Assembly (NCBI GenBank): GCA_963422275.1
Contig: OY729418.1
Location: 62,001-126,000, forward strand
Length of the DNA: 64,000 bases
Reading direction: 5' to 3'
Source: G963422275 sp963422275
GTDB lineage: Bacteria; Pseudomonadota; Alphaproteobacteria; Rhodobacterales; Rhodobacteraceae
Of this stretch, positions 27,664 to 36,003 are shown piece after piece. The translations under genes were made by a program, and so were the position numbers. The notes below the pieces were generated by a model. The model worked only from the letters and a program-made list of their open reading frames with translations. It did not search any database and was not told where the DNA came from. How positions within the stretch are numbered: position 1 is the stretch's first letter; every line of letters starts with the position of its first letter.

Positions 27664-30600
27664 AGCCGTTCGGGTTCGACCGCTTCACCGCGCTGCTGAC
27701 GGTGCTCGCCGCGCTGGCCAGCGGGCTCGTCCTGTTGCGCACGAATAACTACGGGGCAGCGATAGCAGGAGATTCCCTTCTCTATCTCTCTGTGGCGGAA
27801 AATCTGCTGGATGGAAACGGCTTCGTCGAATGGCACACCAAGAGGATCTACCTGGATGGGGCGCCCCTGTTTCCGCTGGCACTGGCTGGAGTCGGTCTGT
27901 TCGGCGTGGAGGTTCTCGAAGTCGCCCGGCACCTGAACGCAGCCGCCTTCGGGCTGACCGTCTTCGTGACCGCCCTGTGGCTGCGCTGCCGCGTCGCACC
28001 ACACTTTCTGGTTCTTTGGTCCGCCTGTGCCTGCGCTCTGTCCGTGTTTCTGTCCACCAGCGCCGCATCGATCATGACGGAGCCCCTTTTCCTCCTGTTC
28101 ACCACGCTCTCGCTGTTCACCCTGGACGGTTTTCTGGACACTCGCCGCCGCTCCTTCCTGCTTGCCGCGGCGGCGAGTGCAGCCCTGGCCTGGCTGACCC
28201 GCTACATCGGCGTCACCCTGGTGGCCAGCGCACTGCTTCTGTTGCTGTTGCAGGGCAGGACGGCATTCCCCACCAGAATAAGGTACGCCGCCCTCTACGC
28301 TATCATTGCCGGGGCGCCCATGGGCCTGTGGATGCTGCGCAACGTTCTGCACGCGGGTATGCCATTGGGCGTTGCGTATCCGACAGGCTTCTCCCTGCTG
28401 TCCAGTCTCCATGTTGCCAGTGATGAGTTTATCAGGTGGGTGATTGGGGAGAACGCGTCTCGTCTTTTAGGCGCCAGGCCCGCCGAAATTGTAGCTGGCG
28501 TCATCGAAGGGGACGAGATTGTCTTCATGTCGTTGAAGGTCGGTTTCCTGCTGGCGGTGGCATCCGGTGTCAGCTATGCGCTGATACGCCTGCGTCGAAG
28601 AGGTTACGCGCAAAGCTGGAGCATATGGGCCGTCCCCATCACGTTCGCATCGGCTTACGCACTTTTCCTGATGGTCCAACTCCCGCTTACCGATGTGAAC
28701 CTCCCTGCAAGGTATCTCGCGCCGCTCTATGTGCCGTTGCTGGTGGCGGCAACATTGTTTCTGAACGAGGTCCTGAGTTGTGCCGCACACGCGAGGCCGT
28801 TGGCAAAGTCGCACTTCCTACGGAAATGGAAGGGTGGGGAGACAGCCACCGCAAGCTGGTCCCATATTTGCCTGGTGGCCTGCCTGTCTCTCTGGCTCTT
28901 CTCGCATTCGTACGCAAACTATAGCAACATCCGACATTGGGTGGACAACGGTCTCGGCCACGCATCCAAGCGGTGGCGGAATTCCAGCGCCATCCGTTAT
29001 GTGGAAAATCACCTGCGCGATGAATATGTCTGGAGCAACGGCGTTACCTCAATTCAATTCCTGGAGGATGCGCCCGGCTGGACCAACAAGCTGCCTTACG
29101 CCAGGCCGACGCCGGACAACTTGCGCCGCTGGCTGGGCGAAGGTGCCTGGATTACTCGAATCGAGCCGTACCTCGTCTGGTTCCGCAGGATGAAGGACCC
29201 GCGGTATGATTACGGTCCCGCGGAGCTTGCCGCCCTGCCCGGCGTGCAAATCGCAGCCGTTTTGGAGGACGGCTACATATTCAAAGCCGGCCCGCAGCAC
29301 GCCAACAACGTAGAATCTCGGGATTTACCCACAAGTCTGGAAACTGCCTTGAAGGGAGCGGGACGGTCCGTCATCGACTCCGAATTCGATGTGTATTTGG
29401 ACAAGCGCAAAAACACGCTGATCTATGTCAGGGAAGATTGCCGCGACGATGACCTCAAGACCCCTGTCTTCCTGCATGTCTTCCCGATGCAAAGGACCGA
29501 CCTTCCCGACCATCGCCGACTGTTCACGTTTGACAATCTCGATTTTTCCTTCGGCGAGCGTACGTTGCGGCTGGATGGGCGATGCATTGCAGCGCGCGGC
29601 CTTCCCGACTATCCCGTCGCCCGCATCCACACCGGCCAATGGATACCCGGCAAGGGTCGGATCTGGGAAGGCGAAGTGAACCTGGTTACGTTGATTGTCG
29701 ATATCATAGAGAACACCCAGCCTGTTATCCGCGCGGACTTCGATGTGTATCTGGACGAAAACCGGAATCAGTTGATCTATGTCAGGGAAGATTGCCGCGA
29801 TACCGACCTCGAAGCACTTGGCTTCCTGCAGGTCTTCCCGATGCAGAAGGCCGACCTTCCCGGTCACCGCCAACCGTTCGCTTACGACAATCTCGATTTT
29901 TCCTTCGGCGAGCGGGCATTTCGGCTGGACGGGCGATGCATTGCAGCGCGTGGACTTCCCGACTATCCCGTCGCCCGCATTCGTACCGGCCAATGGATAC
30001 CCGGCAAAGGCCAGATCTGGAAAGGCGAAGCGACCCTGGATTTTTCGATAGCCGACATCATAGAGAACACCCAGCCTGTCATCCACTCGGACTTCGATAT
30101 ATATCTGGACGAAAATCGGAATAGGTTGATCTATGTCAGGGAAGATTGCCGAGACGATGACCTCGAGACCCCTGTCTTCCTGCATGTCTTCCCGATGCAG
30201 AGGGCCAACCTTCCCGATCACCGCCAACCGTTCGCTTACGACAATCTCGATTTTTCCTTCGGCGAGCGGGCATTTCGGCTGGACGGGCGATGCATTGCAG
30301 CGCGCGGACTTCCCGACTATCCCGTCGCCCGCATCCGAACCGGCCAAGGGGTGGCCGGGAAAGGCCATATCTGGGAAGGCGAAGTCGACTCGGTTGCTTC
30401 AATCGTCGACATCCCGGCCACCTCGATCGGCGACATCATAGAGAACACCCAGCCTGTCATCCGCGCGGACTTCGATGTGTATCTGGACGAAAATGAAAAC
30501 CGGCTGATCTATGTCAGGGAAGATTGTCGCGACGATGACCTCGAAGCACTTGGCTTCCTGCATGTTTTCCCGACGCAAAGGACCGACCTTCCCGACCACC

Positions 30601-31133
30601 GCCGACCGTTCACTTACGACAATCTCGATTTTTCCTTCGGCGAACAGGCATTTCGGCTGGATGGACGATGCATTGCAGTGCGCGGACTTCCCGACTATCC
30701 CGTCGCCCACATCCGAACCGGCCAATGGATACCCGGCAAGGGTCGGATCTGGAAAGGCGAAGCGACCCTGGATTTTTCGATAGCCGACATCATGGAGAAC
30801 ACCCAGCCTGTCATTCGCGCGGACTTCGATGTGTATCTGGACGAGAATCAAAACCGGCTGATCTATGTCAGGGAAGGGTGCCGCGACACCGACCTCGAAA
30901 CCCCTGCTGTCTTTCTGCATGTCTTCCCGACGCAAAGGACCGACCTTCCCGACCACCGCCGACCGTTCACTTACGACAATCTCGATTTTTCCTTCGGCGA
31001 GCGTGCGTTGCGGCTGGACGGACGATGCATTGCGGTGCGCGGCCTTCCCGACCATCCCGTCGCCCGCATCCGAACCGGCCAGCACCTCCGCGGCCAAGGC
31101 AATCTGTGGACAAGTGAATTCAGCCTTGATTGA
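27660..31133 (+). CDS. ArnT-like (GT39/GT83-type) glycosyltransferase with five tandem C-terminal repeat domains
   Basis: From ATG 27660 (GGGAAGGA upstream, ATGA overlap with the previous gene) it is 1157 residues, about twice the normal length. Residues 1-560 resemble membrane glycosyltransferases that use polyprenyl-phosphate sugars: a first periplasmic loop with acidic GDSLLYLSVAENLLDGNGFV, about ten helices, and MTEPLFLLFTTLSLF. Residues 571-1157 are five repeats of 107-126 residues (starts 571, 689, 807, 933, 1051), each with FDVYLDEN, LIYVREDC, LPDHR, YDNLDFSFGE, LDGRC and RIRTGQ. Each repeat has two conserved Cys, suggesting a periplasmic disulfide. The domain is not one I can name. 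It probably extends into the periplasm. Confidence 0.85.
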   Translation: MKPFGFDRFTALLTVLAALASGLVLLRTNNYGAAIAGDSLLYLSVAENLLDGNGFVEWHTKRIYLDGAPLFPLALAGVGLFGVEVLEVARHLNAAAFGLTVFVTALWLRCRVAPHFLVLWSACACALSVFLSTSAASIMTEPLFLLFTTLSLFTLDGFLDTRRRSFLLAAAASAALAWLTRYIGVTLVASALLLLLLQGRTAFPTRIRYAALYAIIAGAPMGLWMLRNVLHAGMPLGVAYPTGFSLLSSLHVASDEFIRWVIGENASRLLGARPAEIVAGVIEGDEIVFMSLKVGFLLAVASGVSYALIRLRRRGYAQSWSIWAVPITFASAYALFLMVQLPLTDVNLPARYLAPLYVPLLVAATLFLNEVLSCAAHARPLAKSHFLRKWKGGETATASWSHICLVACLSLWLFSHSYANYSNIRHWVDNGLGHASKRWRNSSAIRYVENHLRDEYVWSNGVTSIQFLEDAPGWTNKLPYARPTPDNLRRWLGEGAWITRIEPYLVWFRRMKDPRYDYGPAELAALPGVQIAAVLEDGYIFKAGPQHANNVESRDLPTSLETALKGAGRSVIDSEFDVYLDKRKNTLIYVREDCRDDDLKTPVFLHVFPMQRTDLPDHRRLFTFDNLDFSFGERTLRLDGRCIAARGLPDYPVARIHTGQWIPGKGRIWEGEVNLVTLIVDIIENTQPVIRADFDVYLDENRNQLIYVREDCRDTDLEALGFLQVFPMQKADLPGHRQPFAYDNLDFSFGERAFRLDGRCIAARGLPDYPVARIRTGQWIPGKGQIWKGEATLDFSIADIIENTQPVIHSDFDIYLDENRNRLIYVREDCRDDDLETPVFLHVFPMQRANLPDHRQPFAYDNLDFSFGERAFRLDGRCIAARGLPDYPVARIRTGQGVAGKGHIWEGEVDSVASIVDIPATSIGDIIENTQPVIRADFDVYLDENENRLIYVREDCRDDDLEALGFLHVFPTQRTDLPDHRRPFTYDNLDFSFGEQAFRLDGRCIAVRGLPDYPVAHIRTGQWIPGKGRIWKGEATLDFSIADIMENTQPVIRADFDVYLDENQNRLIYVREGCRDTDLETPAVFLHVFPTQRTDLPDHRRPFTYDNLDFSFGERALRLDGRCIAVRGLPDHPVARIRTGQHLRGQGNLWTSEFSLD
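29370..31130 (+). repeat. five in-frame tandem repeats, 354-378 bp each
   Basis: Repeat starts are at 29370, 29724, 30078, 30456 and 30810. Periods are 354, 354, 378 and 354 bp, with a shorter last unit. Long stretches are identical at the DNA level between units, including the junction coding for DIIENTQPVI. The near-identity points to recent duplication or ongoing gene conversion. Confidence 0.95.
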
Positions 31134-31173
31134 GAAACAATCGCATTGTGACCCGACCGCAGCGTGAGATGCC

Positions 31174-31548
31174 ATGAAGCCCGCCGATTGCTTCTATCTG
31201 GTTCTGGCGCCCGTGTTGCTGTCGGTCGGACAGGTGTTGTTCAAGAAGACCGCCGACACCCTGGACGCGCATTCGCTCTCCCGGTTCCTCGGCTCGCTGC
31301 TCGGCAATCCACACTTCTGGGCCGCCCTGTGCGTGTACGGGGCGGCGACGCTGCTGTGGGTGCTGGTACTGTCGCGCGTACCGCTCGGGCGGGCGATGCC
31401 CTTCGTCGCCCTGACCTTCGTCATCGTGCCAGCCATCGGCACGGCGTTCTTCGGCGAACGACTGAATCTCATGTACTGGCTAGGCGTTCTCATAATCGTG
31501 ATCGGAGTGTCCATGACGGTTTTGGCTCAAGATGCAACCGCACAGTAG
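31174..31548 (+). CDS. ArnE/SMR-like four-helix transporter subunit
   Basis: This 124-residue protein has four hydrophobic helices (FYLVLAPVLLSVGQVLFKKT; FWAALCVYGAATLLWVLVLS; GRAMPFVALTFVIVPAIGTAFFGE; MYWLGVLIIVIGVSMTVLAQ). It resembles the small EamA-type flippase subunits (ArnE/ArnF) that move aminoarabinose- or sugar-undecaprenyl phosphate across the inner membrane. It follows the ArnT-like gene by 40 bp. In ArnEF a partner subunit is needed; none is visible here, so it may act as a homodimer. Confidence 0.82.
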   Translation: MKPADCFYLVLAPVLLSVGQVLFKKTADTLDAHSLSRFLGSLLGNPHFWAALCVYGAATLLWVLVLSRVPLGRAMPFVALTFVIVPAIGTAFFGERLNLMYWLGVLIIVIGVSMTVLAQDATAQ

Positions 31549-32130
31549 GGGGCGTTGCGCATGATCGGATTCGACGTCAGCAATGGTGCGGACTCATCCC
31601 TAGTGCATGATGCTTCTGGCAGGGCAGAATGTCTGTCGCGGCGTTGACGGAATTTCTGTTGCTGTTGCTCCTCGATTCGATAGGTAAGTCAGGACGGTCA
31701 CTACCCCTGCTCGGGTGAGCGATAGTCGGTGGAGGCAATCTTGAGATTATTGCGAAATGCGCCTCTTCGCCACTGACATGTCGCGCCAAAAGCTTTACAA
31801 GTCATTGTTATGGTGTTCGCAGGACAGCACGTTGCGAAAGGTCAGCACCCTGATAGACTGGCAGCGCCTGTCGGCGGTTCCCGATCCGGTACGCTCGCGC
31901 CTGAGACGGCCGGTGGTGATTGTCGATGCGACGATTGTGGAGTGCACGGCGCATGCGGTTTCGGTGTCCGAACGTCTCTCGACGGACCCGAACGCTCGCT
32001 GGATAAAAAAAGGCGGTCACTGCCGTTTCGGCTGCCAGGGGTTCGTGACGTCCCGAGGGTGGATCTTGGAGCGAACCTTCGGCCCTCTCATACGCCGCTT
32101 GGGGGCAACGCGGTCGTGGTTCATGGGGTA

Positions 32131-32955
32131 CTAGGCTGTGGACTCAATTGATTTTTGTGCGAGATTGCGCAGGATGTAGCGTGCTGCGGCGAGGGTGACG
32201 GCGGAGAGGAAGTTGCGGGCGCGTTTGTCGTAGCGCGTTGCGACCCTGCGGAACTCCTTGATTCTGGAGAAGAACCGCTCTACGCGATTGCGGCTTGCAT
32301 AGGCCTTGCGGTCCAGCGGACGCTGCGTTTTGCGATGGCTTCTGGAGGGAATGACGGCGACGCCGCCGCCGGCTTTGATCCAGGTGACAATGGCGTCGGT
32401 GTCATAAGCCTTGTCGCCGATCACGATTGCTGCTGGGTCATCGTTGCCGAGCAGTGCCAGTGCCTGGGTGCAGTCGGCGACCTGACCGGGCGACAGCCGC
32501 ATCGCCGCGGGATGGCCCCCGCCGTCGACAGCGACATGAATTTTGGTGGTCAGACCGCCCCGGCTGCGCCCGATGTGCCGGGGCTGCGCATCCCTCCGCG
32601 ACCCGGCTCCGTGCTTGTGGACGCGGACCGCCGAGGCGTCGATCATCCGCGTCTTCAAGTGCCCGGCTCCGCCGCCGTCCGGACCGTCGTCCTGCCCGAC
32701 AAGTCTCTGCAACTTCTCCATGATCTGCGACCAGGTCCCGTCCTTGCTCCATCGATTGCAGCGGTTGCAACAGGTCGTGTACGGACCGTAGTGTCGCGGC
32801 AGGTCGCGCCATGGGATGCCACTGCGCAGCACGAAAAAGATGCCGTCGAAAACCCGGCGGTCGTTCTTGCGCATCGGTCCTTGCCGACCGGTCGGCAGAA
32901 CCGATCGCAGAACCAACCATTCCGCATCGGTCATGTCGTGGCGGGAACTTGCCAT
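32131..32955 (-). CDS. IS-A transposase, intact
   Basis: This 274-residue DDE transposase starts MASSRHDMTDAEWLVLRSVL and carries the DUF4096-type N-terminus (VFDGIFFVLRSGIPWRDLP, CCNRCNRW). Catalytic positions are Asp in TKIHVAVDGGGHP, Asp in VIGDKAYDTDAI and Glu in RNRVERFFSRIKEFRRVATRYDK. The stop TAG is supplied by the CTAG target duplication just outside the element. An AAGGGG-containing leader precedes the ATG. The frame is intact, so the copy may be active. Confidence 0.93.
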   Translation of the reverse strand: MASSRHDMTDAEWLVLRSVLPTGRQGPMRKNDRRVFDGIFFVLRSGIPWRDLPRHYGPYTTCCNRCNRWSKDGTWSQIMEKLQRLVGQDDGPDGGGAGHLKTRMIDASAVRVHKHGAGSRRDAQPRHIGRSRGGLTTKIHVAVDGGGHPAAMRLSPGQVADCTQALALLGNDDPAAIVIGDKAYDTDAIVTWIKAGGGVAVIPSRSHRKTQRPLDRKAYASRNRVERFFSRIKEFRRVATRYDKRARNFLSAVTLAAARYILRNLAQKSIESTA

Positions 32956-33031
32956 AAGTCGAAACCCCTTCCAAGGATCATCAGTTGCACAAGACCCTTA
33001 TGCAATCTCTTCATATAATTGGGTACACAGC
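32135..33031 (-). mobile_element. IS-A, copy 1 (IS5 family, 897 bp)
   Basis: The element is bounded by GCTGTGGACTCAATTG at 32135 and its partner GCTGTGTACCCAATTA (minus strand) ending at 33031. Perfect CTAG direct repeats flank it (32131-32134 and 33032-33035), in line with the YTAR target of the IS5 group. Its length is identical to copy 2. It lies inside the IS-E remnant. Confidence 0.93.
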
Positions 33032-33210
33032 CTAGTCCGTGGAGGCAGAGACGGTTTTCAAGACGATGGCCCAACTCTGTCCAAGGCGGACGGCCGGACT
33101 AGCTTGGCCGTTGCCTGAAGGCCGGAGTCTATCCCGACTCTGTCCGATGCGGCGCATCGGAGCATGAAACCACACCTGCAGGTGCCAAAACCGCTGCTGG
33201 AAAGTATCAA

Positions 33211-34218
33211 ACCCGAGTTATGGATAAGCTCTGTTTTCTTTTGGAATGCACCGAATGGCGTCTGGCACGACGATTTTGCCGATTTTGACCTTTGGCTGCG
33301 CCAGAATATAGGCAGCCAGACATGACAGGATATGAACGAAGGCATTTGTTGGGGACCGGTGTCGTGTGTGTTCCAATCCCATGCTCGATTTCAGTTTATC
33401 GAACAGCGTTTCAATGATGAACCGCTTCCGCAACATGATTTTGTCCAGAATGGGCAGAAGAAAGTTTTTCATGTTGCGGCGAATGCCAGTGATCAGGTGC
33501 AGGCCCTGCTGCCACAAACGCTGGAAAAGCGGCTTCGAAATGTAGCCTTTATCGCCGAACGCCTTGCCTTTCAACTCGGCAATCATGGTCTCAAGCGGCT
33601 TGCGGTCGTCGGTGTTTCCAGGCGTGATCTTGACGGCCATGACCTGACCCTTGTCGTTGATGACCAGATGCAGCTTGAACCCGAAAAACCACCCCATGGC
33701 GCTGCGGCCCCGTTTGGCCAGTCCCTTGAAGACCTTGTTCCGGTTGATCCGTGCGTTGTGGCAGACAGCGAGCTTGGTGCTGTCCACAAAATAGATTCCG
33801 GTTTCCTCACCGCGAAAGCAGTGCATCAAGATGCAAAACGGAACCGGCAAGCGCGGCATCAGAGCGACAAACCGTCCGTAGCTCGGCAGGTCTCCAAAGC
33901 AGTCGCGATATTTCCGCTCCACGCCATGGAACCGGAAAGCCTTGAAACTCTTGAAGGGCGAGAGATGAAACAGCACCATGATGAAGAGCCTTTCGCTGAG
34001 CGAGAGCTTGCCCGAGCGCGAGCGCTGGCGGCCTGTGCCGATCAGCCGATGCCGCTCCCATTCTTCAAAGGCCTTTGCAAAGTCGTCGAGACAGCAGAAC
34101 AGTGCGATGACAGAGGTGCTCATTGAGGGGATCCCATCCGTTGATTTTGATTGCGGATACAGAATCAGGCCACGCCCGATTTGGGAACCCCCTCACCCCT
34201 CTTATCCAGAATTGGGGT
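33211..34218 (-). mobile_element. IS982-family element, copy 2 (1008 bp, complete)
   Basis: It has the same ends as copy 1 (ACCCGAGTTATGG at 33211; TTGGGGT at 34218). The direct repeat TATCAA (33205-33210 and 34219-34224) is 6 bp, one less than at copy 1. The host sequence on both sides is IS-E, and rejoining it restores similarity to IS-E copy 3. Confidence 0.93.
33218..34123 (-). CDS. IS982-family transposase, intact
   Basis: This 301-residue protein keeps all blocks: LDDFAKAFEEWERHRLIGTG, KLSLSERLFIMVLFHLSPF, the first Asp in IYFVDSTKLAVCHNARI, KVFKGLAKRGRSAMGWFFG, LHLVINDKGQVMAVKITPGN, the second Asp in FGDKGYI and the Glu in KRFIIETLFDKLKSS. The C-terminus IPKENRAYP lies within the terminal repeat region. 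It differs from copy 1 by scattered substitutions and appears functional. Confidence 0.93.
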   Translation of the reverse strand: MSTSVIALFCCLDDFAKAFEEWERHRLIGTGRQRSRSGKLSLSERLFIMVLFHLSPFKSFKAFRFHGVERKYRDCFGDLPSYGRFVALMPRLPVPFCILMHCFRGEETGIYFVDSTKLAVCHNARINRNKVFKGLAKRGRSAMGWFFGFKLHLVINDKGQVMAVKITPGNTDDRKPLETMIAELKGKAFGDKGYISKPLFQRLWQQGLHLITGIRRNMKNFLLPILDKIMLRKRFIIETLFDKLKSSMGLEHTRHRSPTNAFVHILSCLAAYILAQPKVKIGKIVVPDAIRCIPKENRAYP

Positions 34219-34310
34219 TATCAACAGCCCCACCAGCAACTACAGAAGCGCAATCAACTCCAGAAGTCGCAATGCAGAAAGAAATGCTTGCTCTCGCAAC
34301 AGTCTGTCGA

Positions 34311-34664
34311 TGTGCATCGACAGCAACTCGATCAAACCCGGCAGCACCTAGTTCGCGAAGATCAAAGCAAACGGTTGGCTGTTGTTTCCGTAGAGAACCT
34401 CCTCAAAACAGCGCGTAGTCGAGGGTCTCCACCGTGCAGCATTCATCTCATGCTTGTAGCTCTCAGTGACTTCGAGGCTCCAAGTTTCGCCGTCGTCGGA
34501 AAGCTGATCGGGGTGCAGTAACCCATGCCCGCACGATGTTCTCATTAAAACAGCTCGCGGCAACACGGAGACTGCATTATGCTTCGCTCAATTCCGCTTT
34601 CCCTGCGCAGCGCAGGACAATCAGAAGACGCGAATGCCCGAACGCCTGATCAAATTGCCGCCAA
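34311..34664. other. unassigned stretch before the D-threonine aldolase-like gene
   Basis: No domain is recognised in any frame. It follows the end of IS-E copy 2 and includes the leader of the next gene. No clear promoter motif was found. Confidence 0.4.
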
Positions 34665-35744
34665 GTGAAACCTCCTGCTGACCGAGCGATGTTTCCCGAA
34701 CTGGACACGCCTTCTATCATTGTCGACTTTGAAATTGCCGACAGGAACGTTCGCCGTTACCAAAACTATTGCAATGCCCACGGCCTTCAACTTAGGCCGC
34801 ACGTAAAATCGCACAAGCTTCCGGCCCTTGCGCGCAAGCAACTTCAGGTCGGTGCCGTCGGCATCAACTGCCAGAAAATTTCCGAGGCCGAAGCCATTGT
34901 AGACGCCATCGGCACCGTAGATGTGCTCATCACGTACAACTTGGTCGGTTACCAAAAGCTTCGGCAGCTTCGGGTACTTTCGGAAAAGTGCTCGGTTTCG
35001 GTGACCGCAGACAGCGTCGAGGTTGTAGATGGCCTCTCGACGACGTTTCGAGCCGCTCAAGTCCCGCTCCGGGTGTTGGTCGAGTGCGACACTGGCGCCC
35101 GCCGGTGTGGTGTTGCCTCGCCGGAGCAGGCACGCGATCTAGCCGCGTACATTCACGGCAAGCCCGGCTTGGCATTCGGCGGATTGCTCACCTACCCGCC
35201 AATCGGTGCCGTCGGCGACGTGCAACTATGGCTTGGCAAGGCGAAAAGGCTTTGCGAGAAAACTGGACTTGAAGTCGAGACGGTATCGAGCGGAGGTACG
35301 CCGGACATGCTCAATGCGCATCAGGCCCCCGTCTTGACCGAATTCAGGGTGGGCACCTACGTTTACAACGACCGCTCGCTGGTCGAGAGAGGGATGTGCG
35401 CTTGGAAGGATTGCGCTCTCACGGTGCTTTCGACCGTCGTTTCCGTTGCCTGTGAAGGACATGCCATCATTGACGCGGGATCGAAAGTTCTCACTTCAGA
35501 TCTGCTCGGCCTTCCTGGGCATGGGCATGTGCTGGAGCGGCCTGACATTGCAATCGATCGTCTTTCAGAGGAGCACGGCCAGCTCTCGTGCGGCACCGAA
35601 GCTCGATTGAAAGTCGGCGACAGAATTCGAATTGTCCCAAATCATGCCTGCGTTGTCTCGAACATGTTGGACAGTGTTGTCGAGGTACGTGGAAATTCCG
35701 TAGTCGGCCATCATTCTGTAGTGGCGCGCGGCAAGGTTTGGTAG
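34665..35744 (+). CDS. D-threonine aldolase / D-serine dehydratase-like PLP enzyme
   Basis: This 359-residue protein has an alanine-racemase-type TIM barrel followed by a beta domain. The N-terminus shows LDTPSIIVDFEIADRNVRRYQ and the PLP lysine in LRPHVKSHKLPALA. Phosphate-binding SSGGTPDML lies in the middle, and the C-terminal metal site is RIVPNHACVVSNM (His and Cys). This is the arrangement of metal- and PLP-dependent D-threonine aldolases and eukaryotic-type D-serine dehydratases. The substrate is probably a D-3-hydroxy amino acid. The start could be MKPPADRAMF at 34665 or the second Met (MFPELDTP). The frame is intact. Confidence 0.88.
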   Translation: MKPPADRAMFPELDTPSIIVDFEIADRNVRRYQNYCNAHGLQLRPHVKSHKLPALARKQLQVGAVGINCQKISEAEAIVDAIGTVDVLITYNLVGYQKLRQLRVLSEKCSVSVTADSVEVVDGLSTTFRAAQVPLRVLVECDTGARRCGVASPEQARDLAAYIHGKPGLAFGGLLTYPPIGAVGDVQLWLGKAKRLCEKTGLEVETVSSGGTPDMLNAHQAPVLTEFRVGTYVYNDRSLVERGMCAWKDCALTVLSTVVSVACEGHAIIDAGSKVLTSDLLGLPGHGHVLERPDIAIDRLSEEHGQLSCGTEARLKVGDRIRIVPNHACVVSNMLDSVVEVRGNSVVGHHSVVARGKVW

Positions 35745-36003
35745 CGGCGCAATGGCAGTGGCGAACAACGAAGTCCACGCGATTTGCTCCGGTCTCGAGA
35801 GATACGTGACGCGCTTCGGCAATCTTCTACACTGCCGCATTGTCGGCATTTACAAGCGCGATACTTGGAGAAGTTGTCGTGTTAGGCTGATGCGCCAATA
35901 CCGATTGGCGAGATGCCGAAGAGTTTCGAGTGCTTCGCAGGTCTTGGACGAAACATGGATGCAAGGCTGTCGGGTGCAGAATCAGCGAAGCAATTTCGCC
36001 GTA
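35745..36003. other. short unassigned region interrupted by an IS1595 element
   Basis: A frame from ATG 35752 (MAVANNEVHAICSGLERYVT) runs 80 codons into the IS1595 element. It has no recognisable domain. It could be the 5' part of an interrupted gene, but the sequence beyond the element (37035 on) shows no convincing continuation. Confidence 0.35.

Larger units (their letters stand above)
31740..34310 (+). mobile_element. IS-E, copy 2 (IS5-like remnant), interrupted by IS-A and IS982
   Basis: Pieces at 31740-32130, 33036-33210 and 34219-34310 align in order with the IS-E remnant at 52.6-53.2 kb: LRKVSTLIDWQRL, RRPVVIVDATIVEC, WIKKGGHCRFGCQGFV, then the sequence around CTGTCCGATGCGGCGCATCG, and finally GAAGTCGCAATGCAGAAAG. 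IS-A copy 1 and IS982 copy 2 sit inside it. The reading frame was already broken. Outer limits are approximate because no ends were recognised. Confidence 0.7.

Noticed and set aside
29370..31130. Possible CRISPR array
   Set aside because: Units are 354-378 bp, coding and contiguous; no short direct repeats with unique spacers occur anywhere in the window.
29325..31175. Long open frames on the minus strand opposite the repeat region (29325-30368 and 30399-31175)
   Set aside because: They repeat with the same period as the plus-strand domain, have no ribosome-binding site or independent domain, and arise from GC-biased codons of the real gene.
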